Below, piece after piece: positions 1 through 11,900 of a stretch of DNA of 64,000 nucleotides. Source of the DNA: Aurelia coerulea (Eukaryota > Cnidaria > Scyphozoa > Semaeostomeae > Ulmaridae); assembly GCA_039566865.1 (NCBI GenBank), contig CM076949.1, forward strand, positions 9,091,501-9,155,500, read 5' to 3'. A program made the translations under genes and the position numbers. Position 1 is the first letter of the stretch. The number at the start of each line of letters is the position of its first letter. Below the pieces are notes generated by a model. That model saw only the letters and a list, made by a program, of their open reading frames with translations, did no database searches and was not told the origin of the DNA.

Positions 1-345
1 GGGGGGGGGTTCTTGGCCAAATTTTGGGTAGGGGTCTGCCGCGAGAATATCCAAAATGGTACCGTATCCAAAATGGTACTGTTGGCTACACTAACTTTTA
101 AGAAAATGGTACCCTTGGCTAGACCAATTTGACCATTCTCTGGACCAATTTTTACGAAAATGGTACCCTTGGCTAGACCAATTTTGACCATTTCCTGGAC
201 CAATATTGTCAAATTTGTACCAAATATCATATCATGACCGTTCGCTAGACCAATATTATCAAAATGATACTCTTGGCTAGACCGTTGCTGGCCAAAACTG
301 CAAAAAAGTATACCCTTGGCTAGACTAGAACTAGAAGTCCGAAAA
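1..345. repeat. Tandem minisatellite, unit about 50-55 bp
   Basis: Five or six degenerate units follow each other. Each carries AAAATGGTACCCTTGGC, then TAGACCAATT and a TGACCATTTCCTGGACC-like block. The units decay towards the right. A G run opens the window, so the array probably continues to the left. No coding sense was seen. Confidence 0.7.
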
Positions 346-693
346 AGTATAACCCTTCGTCACGGTACATCCCCAGGTACCTTTACTATGGAAGAACCCG
401 TGGTGCGCAGATAACTTTGGAAACTGTGAACTGGTGCAATAGGTGAAAAACATTTTCTCAATTACAGCACAAAAGCAACATTGGTGAAGAGAACAATAAA
501 TGACTTCTAAATGCAATAGCTTACCCTGGAGAGTATAACATGCTTTGGCTCATCTTCTTTGATTTTTTCAATAGCATCCAATGACCTCATGTTCATAGAA
601 TAATTTAAACTGCTTTCACAATCTATCAATGAAAAGAGACACAATGATGCGTAATTTTATGCTGTCCAGCTGAGTAAGGGCGCTATATCTGTG

Positions 694-940
694 CCCGGGG
701 GGGGGGGGGGGGTACTGCACATATTTTGGGTATCGATTTTCGCAATTTTGGTATAAGGAACGGTATCGATTTTTGCGATTTTGGTATAAGTACAAGGTCG
801 GGTGTACTTTTTCGGAAAATTGGTGTAAGGTCGGGTATACTTTTTTGGAAAATTGGTAAAGGTACGGGTATGTTTTTGAAGCTTTGATGGCACGTCCCCA
901 ACCAAAACCTGGTCAAGTACCCCCCCCCCCCCCCCCCCGG
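694..940. mobile_element. GC-capped MITE, 8-bp TSD family, diverged copy
   Basis: The element starts CCCGGGGGG...GGTACT and ends TCAAGTACCCCC...CCGG. These are the same caps as the copies near 41.2, 42.7, 43.1 and 46.7 kb. The flanks TATCTGTG and TATCTATG match at 7 of 8 positions and look like a target duplication. The interior is AT-rich with repeated GGTATCGATTTT-like blocks and has no coding content. Confidence 0.6.
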
Positions 941-1693
941 TATCTATGCTGTATCATCTGTATGGGTCACTTTGATACATCAAGTGTAACTCAGAAAACA
1001 GTCAGTAGCCAAATAGATAGATATCACCTTGCTCAGCATCAAATAATCCCTTAATTCAAGATCCTTTTTGTAATGTAGACTAAGTAAACAGATATCAAAA
1101 ATTGAAATAGATTTGTTTTGCGACGAGCATGATGAACTCTAAACTTTTATCCTTTGAACTTTTTGGCGCGCAAACTTTGCTGGAAAGCAACAAGCCAACA
1201 ATAAATAAGTTTACACTCAAATATATCTAAAATTTACAAGATTTACCAACTTGCGAAACGTGCAAACTTTTTTTACAACGTAAATGTAGCTTCCATGAGT
1301 TTTCCACATGATTTTCACTCGGGGCTTCACTTGTAACACTAACAGCCGCTTGTTTAGGCCAAGCCAAGGCAATGCATGATGGCCAACCATATTTTCAAGC
1401 TTAACATGGCATGGCAAAACATTCCAACCGATTCTAACAACAGAAAACAAACTTACGAAAATTTACCTTCACGAGCTCTTATCCACTGGACGAATTTCAC
1501 CTTTAGCTTCAGTTGCAAGCGGCACAGCGACGGTTGACGGTTGAATTCCTCAAGCAGCGATCAAATCGTCTTCGGACAAAAGACTGGAACTTATTTGCAT
1601 AAAGCGCGCGAAATCCCAATATGCTCAGTAAGACAAAAATTGACTGGTGAATCTACTCAAAATAGTTTTTCACTCCAATGTTTCTGAAATCGA

Positions 1694-1969
1694 ATGATGG
1701 CGAACAACTTGCGATGCTCGTTATGTTTGGTTTTCTTGGCTTTAACTTTGAACTTTGAAAAGAAAGGGCTGATAAGGCATATCTCTATCATGCATGGAAA
1801 TCAACCAAATTTTATTGTAGTCTGTAGCGTGAACAACTGCCCACAGCCTAGGCTACCCACAACCGTGTCAGAAAGTGAATTCCTTTCCTTGCAATACCAT
1901 ATTCGCTATCAACAATGGAATGATGTTTCTTATAAAAAATGTATTTCAAAATGTAAATACCATCCTTAA
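1694..1969 (+). pseudogene. Possible C2H2 zinc-finger fragment
   Basis: A 91-codon open frame contains C-x2-C, then L-x2-H-x4-H, and a PNF-x3-C-x4-C block. This resembles degenerate zinc-finger fragments scattered in cnidarian and fish genomes, often linked to mobile elements. Spacing inside the first finger is too long and no splice context was found. It lies upstream of the first visible RNF20 exon and does not match that protein. It may be a chance frame. Confidence 0.22.
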
Positions 1970-2014
1970 AGGAAGGCCTCGTTTGCTAAGGTATGGTATG
2001 TCCATGAGATATAA

Positions 2015-2300
2015 TTTTTGAAAGTTTAGTAACTTTTCTTGAAACAAGAAAATATCCCATGTCTTTTCTCTTGATGAGATATTTAATCTCAAAATAAGAT
2101 TTTTTTCTTAGAATAAGATCTGAATCTTACAAAGCTGCTTATGCTTATCTTGGCAAGAAAACATATCTTAAAGCAAGAAAATAGATTTTAAAACAAGAAA
2201 ATTATTCTGCGAGAGAATTTTCTATTTTCTTGTTGAGAAAAAATATCTTGAAACAAGAAAACGAATCTTAAATAAAGAAAAATTTTCTTGATGAGAATTT
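2015..2300. repeat. Cryptically simple AAACAAGAAAA / TATCTT tract
   Basis: Variants of CTTGAAACAAGAAAATATC and their complements repeat irregularly, giving inverted and direct short matches throughout. It is intronic to RNF20 and has no coding signal. Confidence 0.55.
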
Positions 2301-2840
2301 TGGAATTTGCAGTGAGTTATATATAAAGAGTCCTTTAAAATCATATGTACAACTAATTACAGTCTACAGTCCAAAAGAGTTTCCATGTCCGTTCTTCTTA
2401 TACTTCTTTTGAACTGTTTGGATGGAAATTGTGCTCCAAATTAACATTTATTGTATTTTTCCTGATTTTTGCCGATTTAGCCACTTCTCTTGACCACATG
2501 AAGAAAGCTGCTTACGAAAGCAGTCATGACGGCTAATTTTAGGTCAATTTTTATATTCTCAATATGAAATCTTTGGCTTAAGGTCCGGGCTAAGCAGCAA
2601 AAATTTAATCTGCATGCAATTAGTCTTCTGATTTTAAAAGAATGGCACAAAGGGAGAAGATTTTATTTCCTGCCAACTCTACCATTTTCAGAAAATGCCC
2701 GAAATTCCACACCAGGAGCTTTTGTTAAAAGGTATCTTGTATTATTGCTCAAAAGGGTCAATTTTTGTGTCCCAGACTAAAAATTCATAGCATTTTCTCT
2801 CTTACATTTGAAACTGAACTATTCCATTTTTCTGATGCAG

Positions 2841-2933
2841 ACATTAGATGTGTCAGATGAAGGTGTGCTAAATTCAGCTTTATACAAGACCTTGCAAAAC
2901 CAGTTCACTCTACTGTTCGCTGAAGCCCAACAT
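2841..2933 (+). CDS. RNF20: RNF20 exon (first visible)
   Basis: Thirty-one codons between TGATGCAG and GTGAGT, phase 0 at both ends. It aligns to the segment of vertebrate RNF20 that contains the SQF-x-LYNE-like stretch (here [10 protein letters not shown]). Confidence 0.88.
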
Positions 2934-5900
2934 GTGAGTTCTTCTCGTTACTTTCTTTTCGGATTTTATTCCATTATGTGCATTTGTTTCAAGGATTAAC
3001 TTAATTTTAGACATACTTCAAAGTCTTGAAATTTGTTGAATTTGTGGGAATTTGTATTTTTACGAGCTAATTTTAGAATGATTTTAGAGAATTTTTCGTT
3101 ACCGTCTTTTCGCATTTTATTCCATTATGTGTATATGTTTCAAGGACTAATTTGATTACAGACATACTGCATAGTCTTGAAGTGGTTTGAATTTGTGGGA
3201 ATTTGTATTTCTACGAGCTACCTGGTTTTGAAGTTTGTTCATTTGTTTGTCAACTCATTTTACATCGATTATTTGCATCATCTAGCATACTGTATACAAA
3301 TATACAAATAACTAATCCAAATCGATGAATAGTAATATCTGAACAAATATTTTACAGTATTTTAATAATCTAACTAAATAAAGAAAACTAACTGACTAAT
3401 TGTCAGGTACTACATTTACAGTTTGGGCCATCTCACTTTCTTATCATATTTTAAAACTGTTTAGATTTTCGGCCAATTTCAGTTCATTTGGTAGTCCAGA
3501 TTTGAGGTCCCAATGATGGAAGGCTAGTGGAACCGAAGGTGACTTGATTTGGTCTATAATGCTGTAAGTCATTGGCGTTGTGTATTGTGTACGTATGGAT
3601 TTTATTTTGAAAATATAGTGCATGAAAGAGGGGCTCAGATTGTTTAAAGTCTTAAAAGCTTCCATGCAAAGGACTCTTAGACGGGAAACATGCATAATAT
3701 AACTTTCTGATTTTGAAAGTAAGTCCCTACATTAGCTAAGGTGATCATTGTGTACAAATCTAAGGGCACGTTTTTCAATCTTTTCAATCTTTTGCAAAGA
3801 TTTAGATGACGAGAAGTGCCATACAAGAGGGCAATAATCAAAATTTGAGTATATAAGCTTTGGACAAGAATCTTCCTTTCATTAAAGTCAATACATCGTT
3901 TGAGTCTTTTTTAAAACATTGAATTGTGATGCAGCCTTCCTGCAAAGCTCAGGGAGACATTCTTCAGATTTCAGTGTATAATGTAGTTGAATACCTAGCA
4001 ATTGCATGGTTGTAAATCACAACGACTGATTATCAATGACTGTTGATGGCACAATGCACCTGAGAGGCTGCGCCCTAAATGGTCGGCTTTCGAAACAAAA
4101 TTGATTTAAAAATAAGGAAATGCCCTAGGACCAGGCAAATCACGATAAAAATTTTCATTAACTCTTCGTCAAAGCTGAAGTTAAATTTTGCAATTAGCTT
4201 CATGTTTGTCTTGGTAAATTTTCAGCTTAAACACAATTCGGTTTGAACGGCCTAATTTTTGGCATGGAGTCTAAGTTGCACGCACGCTTAATTCATAACG
4301 ACGCCTTCGCAGTTACCTTGTTGCACTTATCTCATCGCAGCAAACCCAAGGGCCCCCTAAGCAGGATTATAAAACTGTGAGTGCGGGGGGAAGGAATAAG
4401 GAGGTCTGCGGAATATTTTTGAAAATCTACCAAGTGGAGGAGGGCTGTACAAGAAGTCTACAATGATATGGTTACATCTCAAAATATGATACAATGATGA
4501 AGTTGACTACTGGGGAGAGTTATTTCGTGAATGAAACCTTGCCCAAATGAAATCAACAAAAAATTTACTATCTTACCAGAGGTTTGTTACTTTAACCTTA
4601 TGACTTCTAACAGTGTGGTTAACAGTGGGATCAGTAAGAGACTTCAGTGGTATGACTGGATAGTAAAATATCCCCTTCCTGGGTATAAGATACTTTTCAA
4701 AAGAATTAGGGTCTGGCTATGTTATATTTTCAGGCAGTTTAAATGCCTTGCTCAGTTTCCTTAGCGGTAGTATATTTGTTTTCACCTATGATGGACGTAT
4801 AAACAAGTTGGACATCGTTTGATCTCATGTGAGATAAAAATAATAGCACTAATGCTTTGTTTGATGTTTGATAGATTCGAAACCAAGCTGAAGAAGCTAG
4901 AAAGATCATTACGGCAAACAGAGCCCAACATTTGATGCAAATGGAACAGATTGAGGTGACAATTAATCATGCATAAGTTTTTTATTTGTACGTGCGGCTA
5001 TACTGAACGATTGACACATAAGATATCTTGAATTGCAGTTTATAGCCTAGAGCTTAGAAGACTAAACATTTCGGGCTCAACCCTTCATCAGTAGTTATGA
5101 AGGGTTAAGCCCAAAACGTTTAGTCTTCTAAGCTCTAGGCTATAAACTGCAATTCAAGCTATCTTATATGTATTAACAATTAATCACGCTTGTATTTCTT
5201 GCCAAAAGACCTCGCATACCAGACTCTACTGATTCCCTGAAGAGAAGTGAGGTTCCTCCTCCAGTAGAGTCTGCGCATCAGCGACGGAAAGCCTGTCTGC
5301 GGTCACGTGCGGTTCCTCGGCTCGAGGAACCAAATTTCATTGGTAGAGAGCGATTCTATTGTTATCTCGCAATTCATGATGGCGCAACAGGAACAACAAC
5401 ATGGCAGGAGTGGGACGAAGAAGGTTTCCAGGAAGCATGGAAGCTTGCATGCTGTACTTTGAATGTCGACAGATTTAACAACGAACAAAAGAATGCACTG
5501 TAATTTCATTTCAAAGATTTTAAAGACTTATGTTTCAGCTGTGGCAATATTCCGTGGACAGGAGCACTGTACAACCCTTCTTGGATGTCTTTAATGACAG
5601 ACTCGTCCTTCTCACACCTGAATCGATGTTGTCTTCCCAACAAAATGGAGAAACTATTTAGGCCTACTGATAATTACTTTGCTGATAACTCTGTCGGAGT
5701 TGCTGTTAATGAAACCCATTGCATAACACTATATGGTAAGTTTTTCATGGTGCAAAAAAGTAAATTCTCGTTGGGGGAACATCATGGAATACTGGTGCAT
5801 AGAAGGAGGACATGCCTCTAAGCAAAATGGACCATCTTCAACATCATTTTTGATACAGACAGTAGGTTTAGGTTAGGGTTTTGCCCAAATGATACAGAAA

Positions 5901-8900
5901 TTTAATGCTTCAAATTTAATAAATGGTAGCCAAATCCATGATATGAAAAGTTATTGTGGTGCATTCATTTTTTGAAATTAACTTTGAAAATATGGGTTGT
6001 TTGTGCAGTGGTTGGGGGGTGGCAACCACCTACTCAAAAGAATCCTTGTAGTGCCCTCTTCATTAGACAAAACAGGGTGGATGCAGATTCTTGCAATATT
6101 ATTATTATTTTATTATAATAATTATTATTTGCAGATTCTTGCAATGTTTAACCCCTTGAATACCATATTATCAAGCCCTGGAAAATCAATACAGTGTGCT
6201 GCCATTGAAATAAGTTTTGAATCATTGCCTGTTGAATGATGTCAGACAGGGTTCTTTATCCCTAGGATTGGATCAGCCGTATTAGATAACTCTGGAATCC
6301 ATACATTCTAGAATCTGAACTTCTGACACTAACTGTGTTTGATGTAAAATTGAATATGGCCATTCTAAAACATGAATTTGGGAAATAAAGATTTTCTTAT
6401 TAATTCACGTAAGACAATGTTTGATAAGAAATGCTCATAATAGATCATTTATTTAGTAAAATTAGAGATGAGTCTGACTCCCTGTGAAAATTTGTTAGAT
6501 TTCTAAATAAATGTTTTATTCTCAAGCTGGATTTAAATTAAGTGCAAACATCTTTCAAAGTACAGTACAGTAGTTCTTGAGGTAACAAAATATTCTTTTG
6601 CAGGGGGTCATCAAGGTTTAACATGGATCACTCCAGGATTTGGTATGGATCAATTGGGGAGTTAAGATCTTTGCTACCAAGAGATACACAGTTTTCAGGG
6701 TTCACAGCAACTGCTACAAAAGTTACAAAACTGAAAATCTTTGAGGCCTTGTGTTGGCAGAAACACACGCATCTTGGAGTTTTCACCTGGGGAGGAGAAT
6801 TTTAAATTTTGCGTTGACTTATGTCCATAATGATGTGTTATTCAAAAAAGGTTCTACCCACTTATAACTGAGTTGCAAGTCAAAAATAAGGACAGAAAGG
6901 ATTTATTTGCAAAACCCAAAACCCAGCAGCTGTCATATGGAGGACATTTGAAGAAAGCCTTGGTCCAGATTTTTATGCATTGAAACTCAAGATCCCACAG
7001 AAAAGGTCAGTAGACATGTTTCATGCAGGAACACCAAACAGAGCAAAAGTGCATATTTTAAAGGATCTTTCAGAATTAGATGGCACAATAAGAATTTTGA
7101 AATGTACTGTGGCTTTGGAATGGGTATGAATTGCAAAAGGTGTCTGTAGAATATTGCATTCAGGGCCATCAAAATCCATTGAATCCTACATACAAGAATG
7201 TGGTAGGACGCGAAGAGATGGTTCTAAAAGCCGCTGCTTTCTGCTGTACAATGGATTTTTGCAATCAAATTGTGCAGGGGACATAAGAGAATATGTGACA
7301 TCAAGCAAATGCCGCAGAGAGATGATTTCAAACAATCTTTCTGAAAACAATGATGCAATGGGTGTAATACGTAGCCTGCGTGCAGACTCGACTATCCTAA
7401 AGTGTAGGACTACACTTTAGGATAGTCGAGTCTGCACGCAGGCTATGTAATACGAGGCTGCAAGTACTGTGACATTTGTGCTGAAAATTTTAATAATGAC
7501 TGTAAAGCAGATCCATGCACTGTATCCTATTATCCTTTTATTCAGGAAAATTCTGAAGGGTGTGAACATATAGTAAAAACACAAGAGATATCAAATGAAC
7601 AAATGAAACTACTTTCCAAAGATTTACAGGAATAAAAATTATGAGCACATTATCTATTTTGTCCAATGTGAATATCAACTATGGAGATTTTCATATCAAC
7701 CAAGTGTTGAAGCATGCTGACAAAACATTTAACTATGAAACTCTGAGAACGCATGCGGAGATCTGGAAATTTACCCATGGAATCAAAATTTTGGAGATCT
7801 TGAGTTCAATCTTTCCAGACATCCTTGTTCAGATTTGGATCATTCATTTTTGGTGGAAGAAAATTAAGACAATGCATGACAAGACATTGTTGATGATTCT
7901 AAATTGGATGCCTTTAATTACGCAAGTCAACATCAAAATATGGACACAGCATTTAGTGCCACTCTTTGTTCAGAAAAACTCATCTTCTAGAGGATCAAAT
8001 AAATATATCTGAACTCCAACAGTGTTGGAACGTTCAAACTGAGACATTGAAATGGAATGAATGATTGATACAGTAATTTCTTATTACTATAAGATCTGTT
8101 CATACTGTATTATGACAAGAGTCCTCATTTACCGTTAAAGCTATATATTAAGCCCGCAAAAGCTTTTTGGAACCTTTTATTTCGTATTGCCCAAAATGAA
8201 CATATGGTCATACTCGCATAATTCAGATTTCGTCAGACCGAGAGAAATAATTTGACTTAATCCAAGCAAATCTGACTAACCTGTCATATTTTAACTCATC
8301 ATATTTTGTCCAATTTAGGGATTTTAATTCAGTCCAATCTTTTTCTTGAGCTTCTGAAAATGCAAGACTGATTTATCCGAGTTTGACTGTTAACATTTTG
8401 AAAGTAAAACAAACAAATACAAGTTAGTGTTGAGCCCAAAACATATAAAAATTATTCTTTTAATTGTTTTAGTTCTCTGAGAGAAAATTTTCAAAAGCAT
8501 TTGTGTTTTAAATACATGGAGGGGGCCTTACAATGAGAGGGGGTCTCAATTAGGTTTGGGAATAGGTGTGAGGGGCTTATTAGAGAGGGGCCTTGATAAA
8601 TAGTAATGGCCACATGCACAAATTTTCTCCTGTAAGAAGAACCTTGACTCTCAGATCGCCAAAAAATTAAGAAACTCCAGTACTGGGAAAAGATAACTTT
8701 ATAAAATATTTTTACTTTATCTTCATTTGTTTAATGTCTAAATATTGGAAGCCCTCAAAACACATTGTTTTAAAAAGTTCGCAAGGGCACAGGTAGTGAA
8801 CATGAAGTTTGTTAGGAAACTTTTCAGAAATTTGTAAGAAAGTATGAATAATCAAAATCTGATCTTTAAGAAACTTTCAGTACTGGCCCAAATTCTTAAT

Positions 8901-11900
8901 TTCTTATAAAAAAAATGCACTCAGCGTTTTACACTGCAGTGGACATGTGGGATGAGGTCATAGAGCTGCAACCACTAGTTGATATGCTTTTTAATGAATC
9001 TGAATTTTTTTCTTGTCTGTTTCATCCCATAACATGTATAGAAGTCATGAACATCAAAGTCGTCTAAAATGGCTGGATTTTGCCTTGTGTGTGCTTTGTA
9101 TTGTCTACCTTTGTTATTAGTACATAAATGTTTCTTTACTTTACTTGTAAGTTCCTAAACAATTTCTTGAGGTCATTTTTGATTGATGCTTTAGTGTTTT
9201 CCTGATCTTCTTAATTCTGCACTCTCTGCAGGCCTTCTGAGAGTGGCTAAGCACAGTTCGTAATGTTGTTGAAATGTTCTAGCACCAAATCAAGGGGTAT
9301 ATTTCCTCCAGAGCCATGTAATATTAGGCTATGCGTGCATCCACCGGCACCAGCACACGGCGGGCGGGATGATAAAATTGATTGGGCCAGGTAAAAACTC
9401 GTATTTCATTCGTGACTCCAAGAGAATATCTGACTTCATTCGTAACTTCAAAGTTTCCTCAGTAATTTTCAATGCCATCGCTTCAGTTGCGTCAAACATT
9501 ATTGTTTGGTTTGCAAATGTATTTCATTTTAGGCCTCGCCAACGCCAACCTCTCTATTTTTATCGACTCATGAAAACTTTTAATGCTTTTCTCATAATCA
9601 ACTTTCCTGGAATTAAGCTAAAGTCGTGCTTTGTTACTATTTCGATTCTACAAATTCTGCACAATGTTCTTTCCAACTCCATTTTGCATACAATCTTTTA
9701 ACCACCGTCAAGCGATCGTGCAGCGTGGCGGCCATATTGAATATGCAACAGACGGCAACATCCGGGAACATCAGAATGTAAAATGCTGATGTCAGCAGAC
9801 AGGCTCTCCGTCGCTGATGCGCAGACTCTACTGGAGGAGGAACCTCACTTTTCTTTAGGGAATCAGTAGAGTCTGCACGCAGGCTATCGCATACCGGGTT
9901 GGTTGAGTCAAAATCTTGCACCTTTTGAAAATCATCAAACTTATATCAAATAACTGATGATGAAATTTTATGTGCTTTTTGTCAAGGACCAAATTTATTT
10001 TTGGCAAATTCTTAAATTTTTATTTGTGGTCAAATTTGCATCTAAAAACTACCTGCTTGAGGAGTCATGACATATAAAAATTTGCTTCGCCATTTTCTTG
10101 AAAATCTTCGCAATGTGTTCACTGGATAATCGCAGATTTCAGAGTACAGAACCAGGAATTTTGGAGATCTGCAAATTTCCAAACTTGAGTTAGAATATGC
10201 AGAGAGAGGTTTCTACTTCTCTGATTTCATTTCATTTCATTTCATATATTTATTTAAAGTTGGTATTTACATAGTTTTAAAAGAATAAAGCTAATTTACA
10301 CCAACTATTTACAATAAACCTAAAGTAATACATGTTAATTTACAATCAAAGGAATTCAGTGTCTATTTACAAATTGTACAAAGGCAACTGGTTCCATCCC
10401 AAGTTTTAATTTCCTTTTTGAAAGCTGCAACAGACGCTATATTCTTTACATCATCGTTTAAGGTATTCCACAGCATAGCTCCCCTAAATCTTAGGGAGTT
10501 TATCCCATATTTTATCGTGTGAGACCTCTGAGGAAGCTCACATAATACTTGTTTTCGTAAGTTGTAAGTAATAGATTTTGTTTGGAAATTCTCCCAGAGG
10601 TATGACGGATTTAATTGGTGGAGCGTTTTGTAAACTTCTAAGAGCAGTTTCTGTAGGTTCTTTACATGTATTGTAACATCATCATGCCTAAATAGAAGTT
10701 CTTCAAAAGAGGATTCAAAATCCTGGTATAAAACCCTTAAAGCACGTTTATGTACTCGATTGATGTTACTGTTGGCAGCTTTGCTACAAAATAGCCAAAT
10801 CAGGGGGCAATAGTTGAAATGTGATAGTATAACAGCGTTGAATACGACCCTTGCTTGATTAAAATTGATATAATTTAACAATCTAGAGAATGCCTTTACC
10901 TTTGTACTGACTTTCATGCAGAGATCCTCTACGTGTTGGCCAAAAGTTAGTTTTTTATCGATAGTGACTCCTAGTAGTTTCACTTGATCACTTGCACGTA
11001 TGATTTGGCCATTGATATTCAAGCCCAAGTGCACAGTTTCTTTCATACCCAGGAACATCAATTGAAACTTTCCAGGGTTCGCAACCATATTATTCCTAAA
11101 GAACCAATCTAGGATCTTTTCAAGATCGCTTTCAAGTTTTGAAACAACTGATTCAAAAGAATGGCCAAACGCATATAATGTGTTGTCGTCTGCAAAGTTG
11201 CATAAATCTGACTGAAGATTGATAAGGAATAGGTCATTAATAAAGATATTAAATAGCAAGGGACCCAGGACTGATCCTTGTGGCACGCCAATTTTTGTCT
11301 GTTTATATGAACTGTAATGCGATGCAACCTTAACCCTCTGTTTACGACCATTTAGGTAGCTGTAGATTAGTTTCAGACTTTTTCTTCCAATTCCGTATGC
11401 CTCCAATTTCGCTATCAATAAATCGTGCGGTAGGCAGTCATACGCCTTTGAGAGGTCCATTAGAATAGTACCCACAATGCCCTTTGAATCTAAAGATCTT
11501 TTCCAATTTTCAATAACTATTTGCAAGGCATGTTGGGTGCTGTACCCTTTTCGGAACCCCGACAATAAATTGCACAATAAACTATTTCTGTTTATGAAGT
11601 GATCATTTAGTTGATCGCCGAAGAGTCGCTTATATACTTTAGACACGCAAGGTAGTATGCTTATTGGCCGAAAGTTTTTCTTCGTGGTTTTTTCCCCACT
11701 TTTGAAGAGTGACGTCACATCAGCCTTCTTTAAATCTGTTGGAAAAATACCATCATTTATGGAATTATTGATGCAGTCAGTGACATATGGGCATGCAATT
11801 TCCTTCGCCTTTTTTAACATATTGGTAGGAATATTACCACTAACTGATTTGCTACAATCGAGTGACACAATCTTTTCCATAACATTCCATGGGTTGACAT

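Larger units (their letters stand above)
5221..9886. mobile_element. MULE-like DNA element with 9-bp TSD carrying a RecQ-like helicase remnant
   Basis: The element is bounded by perfect 9-bp direct repeats TCGCATACC at 5212-5220 and 9887-9895. Inside these lie inverted ends of about 80 bp that differ at about three sites. The right end begins (read inwards) TAGCCTGCGTGCAGACTC. The left end lacks the outermost 12 bases of this and starts AGACTCTACTGATTCCCT. Each terminal repeat contains its own small inverted repeat (CAGACTCTACTG ... CAGTAGAGTCTG). A 9-bp duplication is typical of Mutator-like elements. No transposase was recognised; the interior carries a RecQ-like pseudogene on the + strand. 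The element lies wholly in an RNF20 intron. The MULE assignment rests on TSD length and long inverted ends, so it is moderate. Confidence 0.72.

Noticed and set aside
657..916. Two overlapping minus-strand frames with KYTRP-like repeats
   Set aside because: They lie wholly inside a GC-capped MITE and reflect its short internal repeats.
9369..9701. 110-codon open frame in the RecQ-carrying element as a possible transposase
   Set aside because: No DDE or zinc-finger pattern and no similarity I recognise; probably chance.
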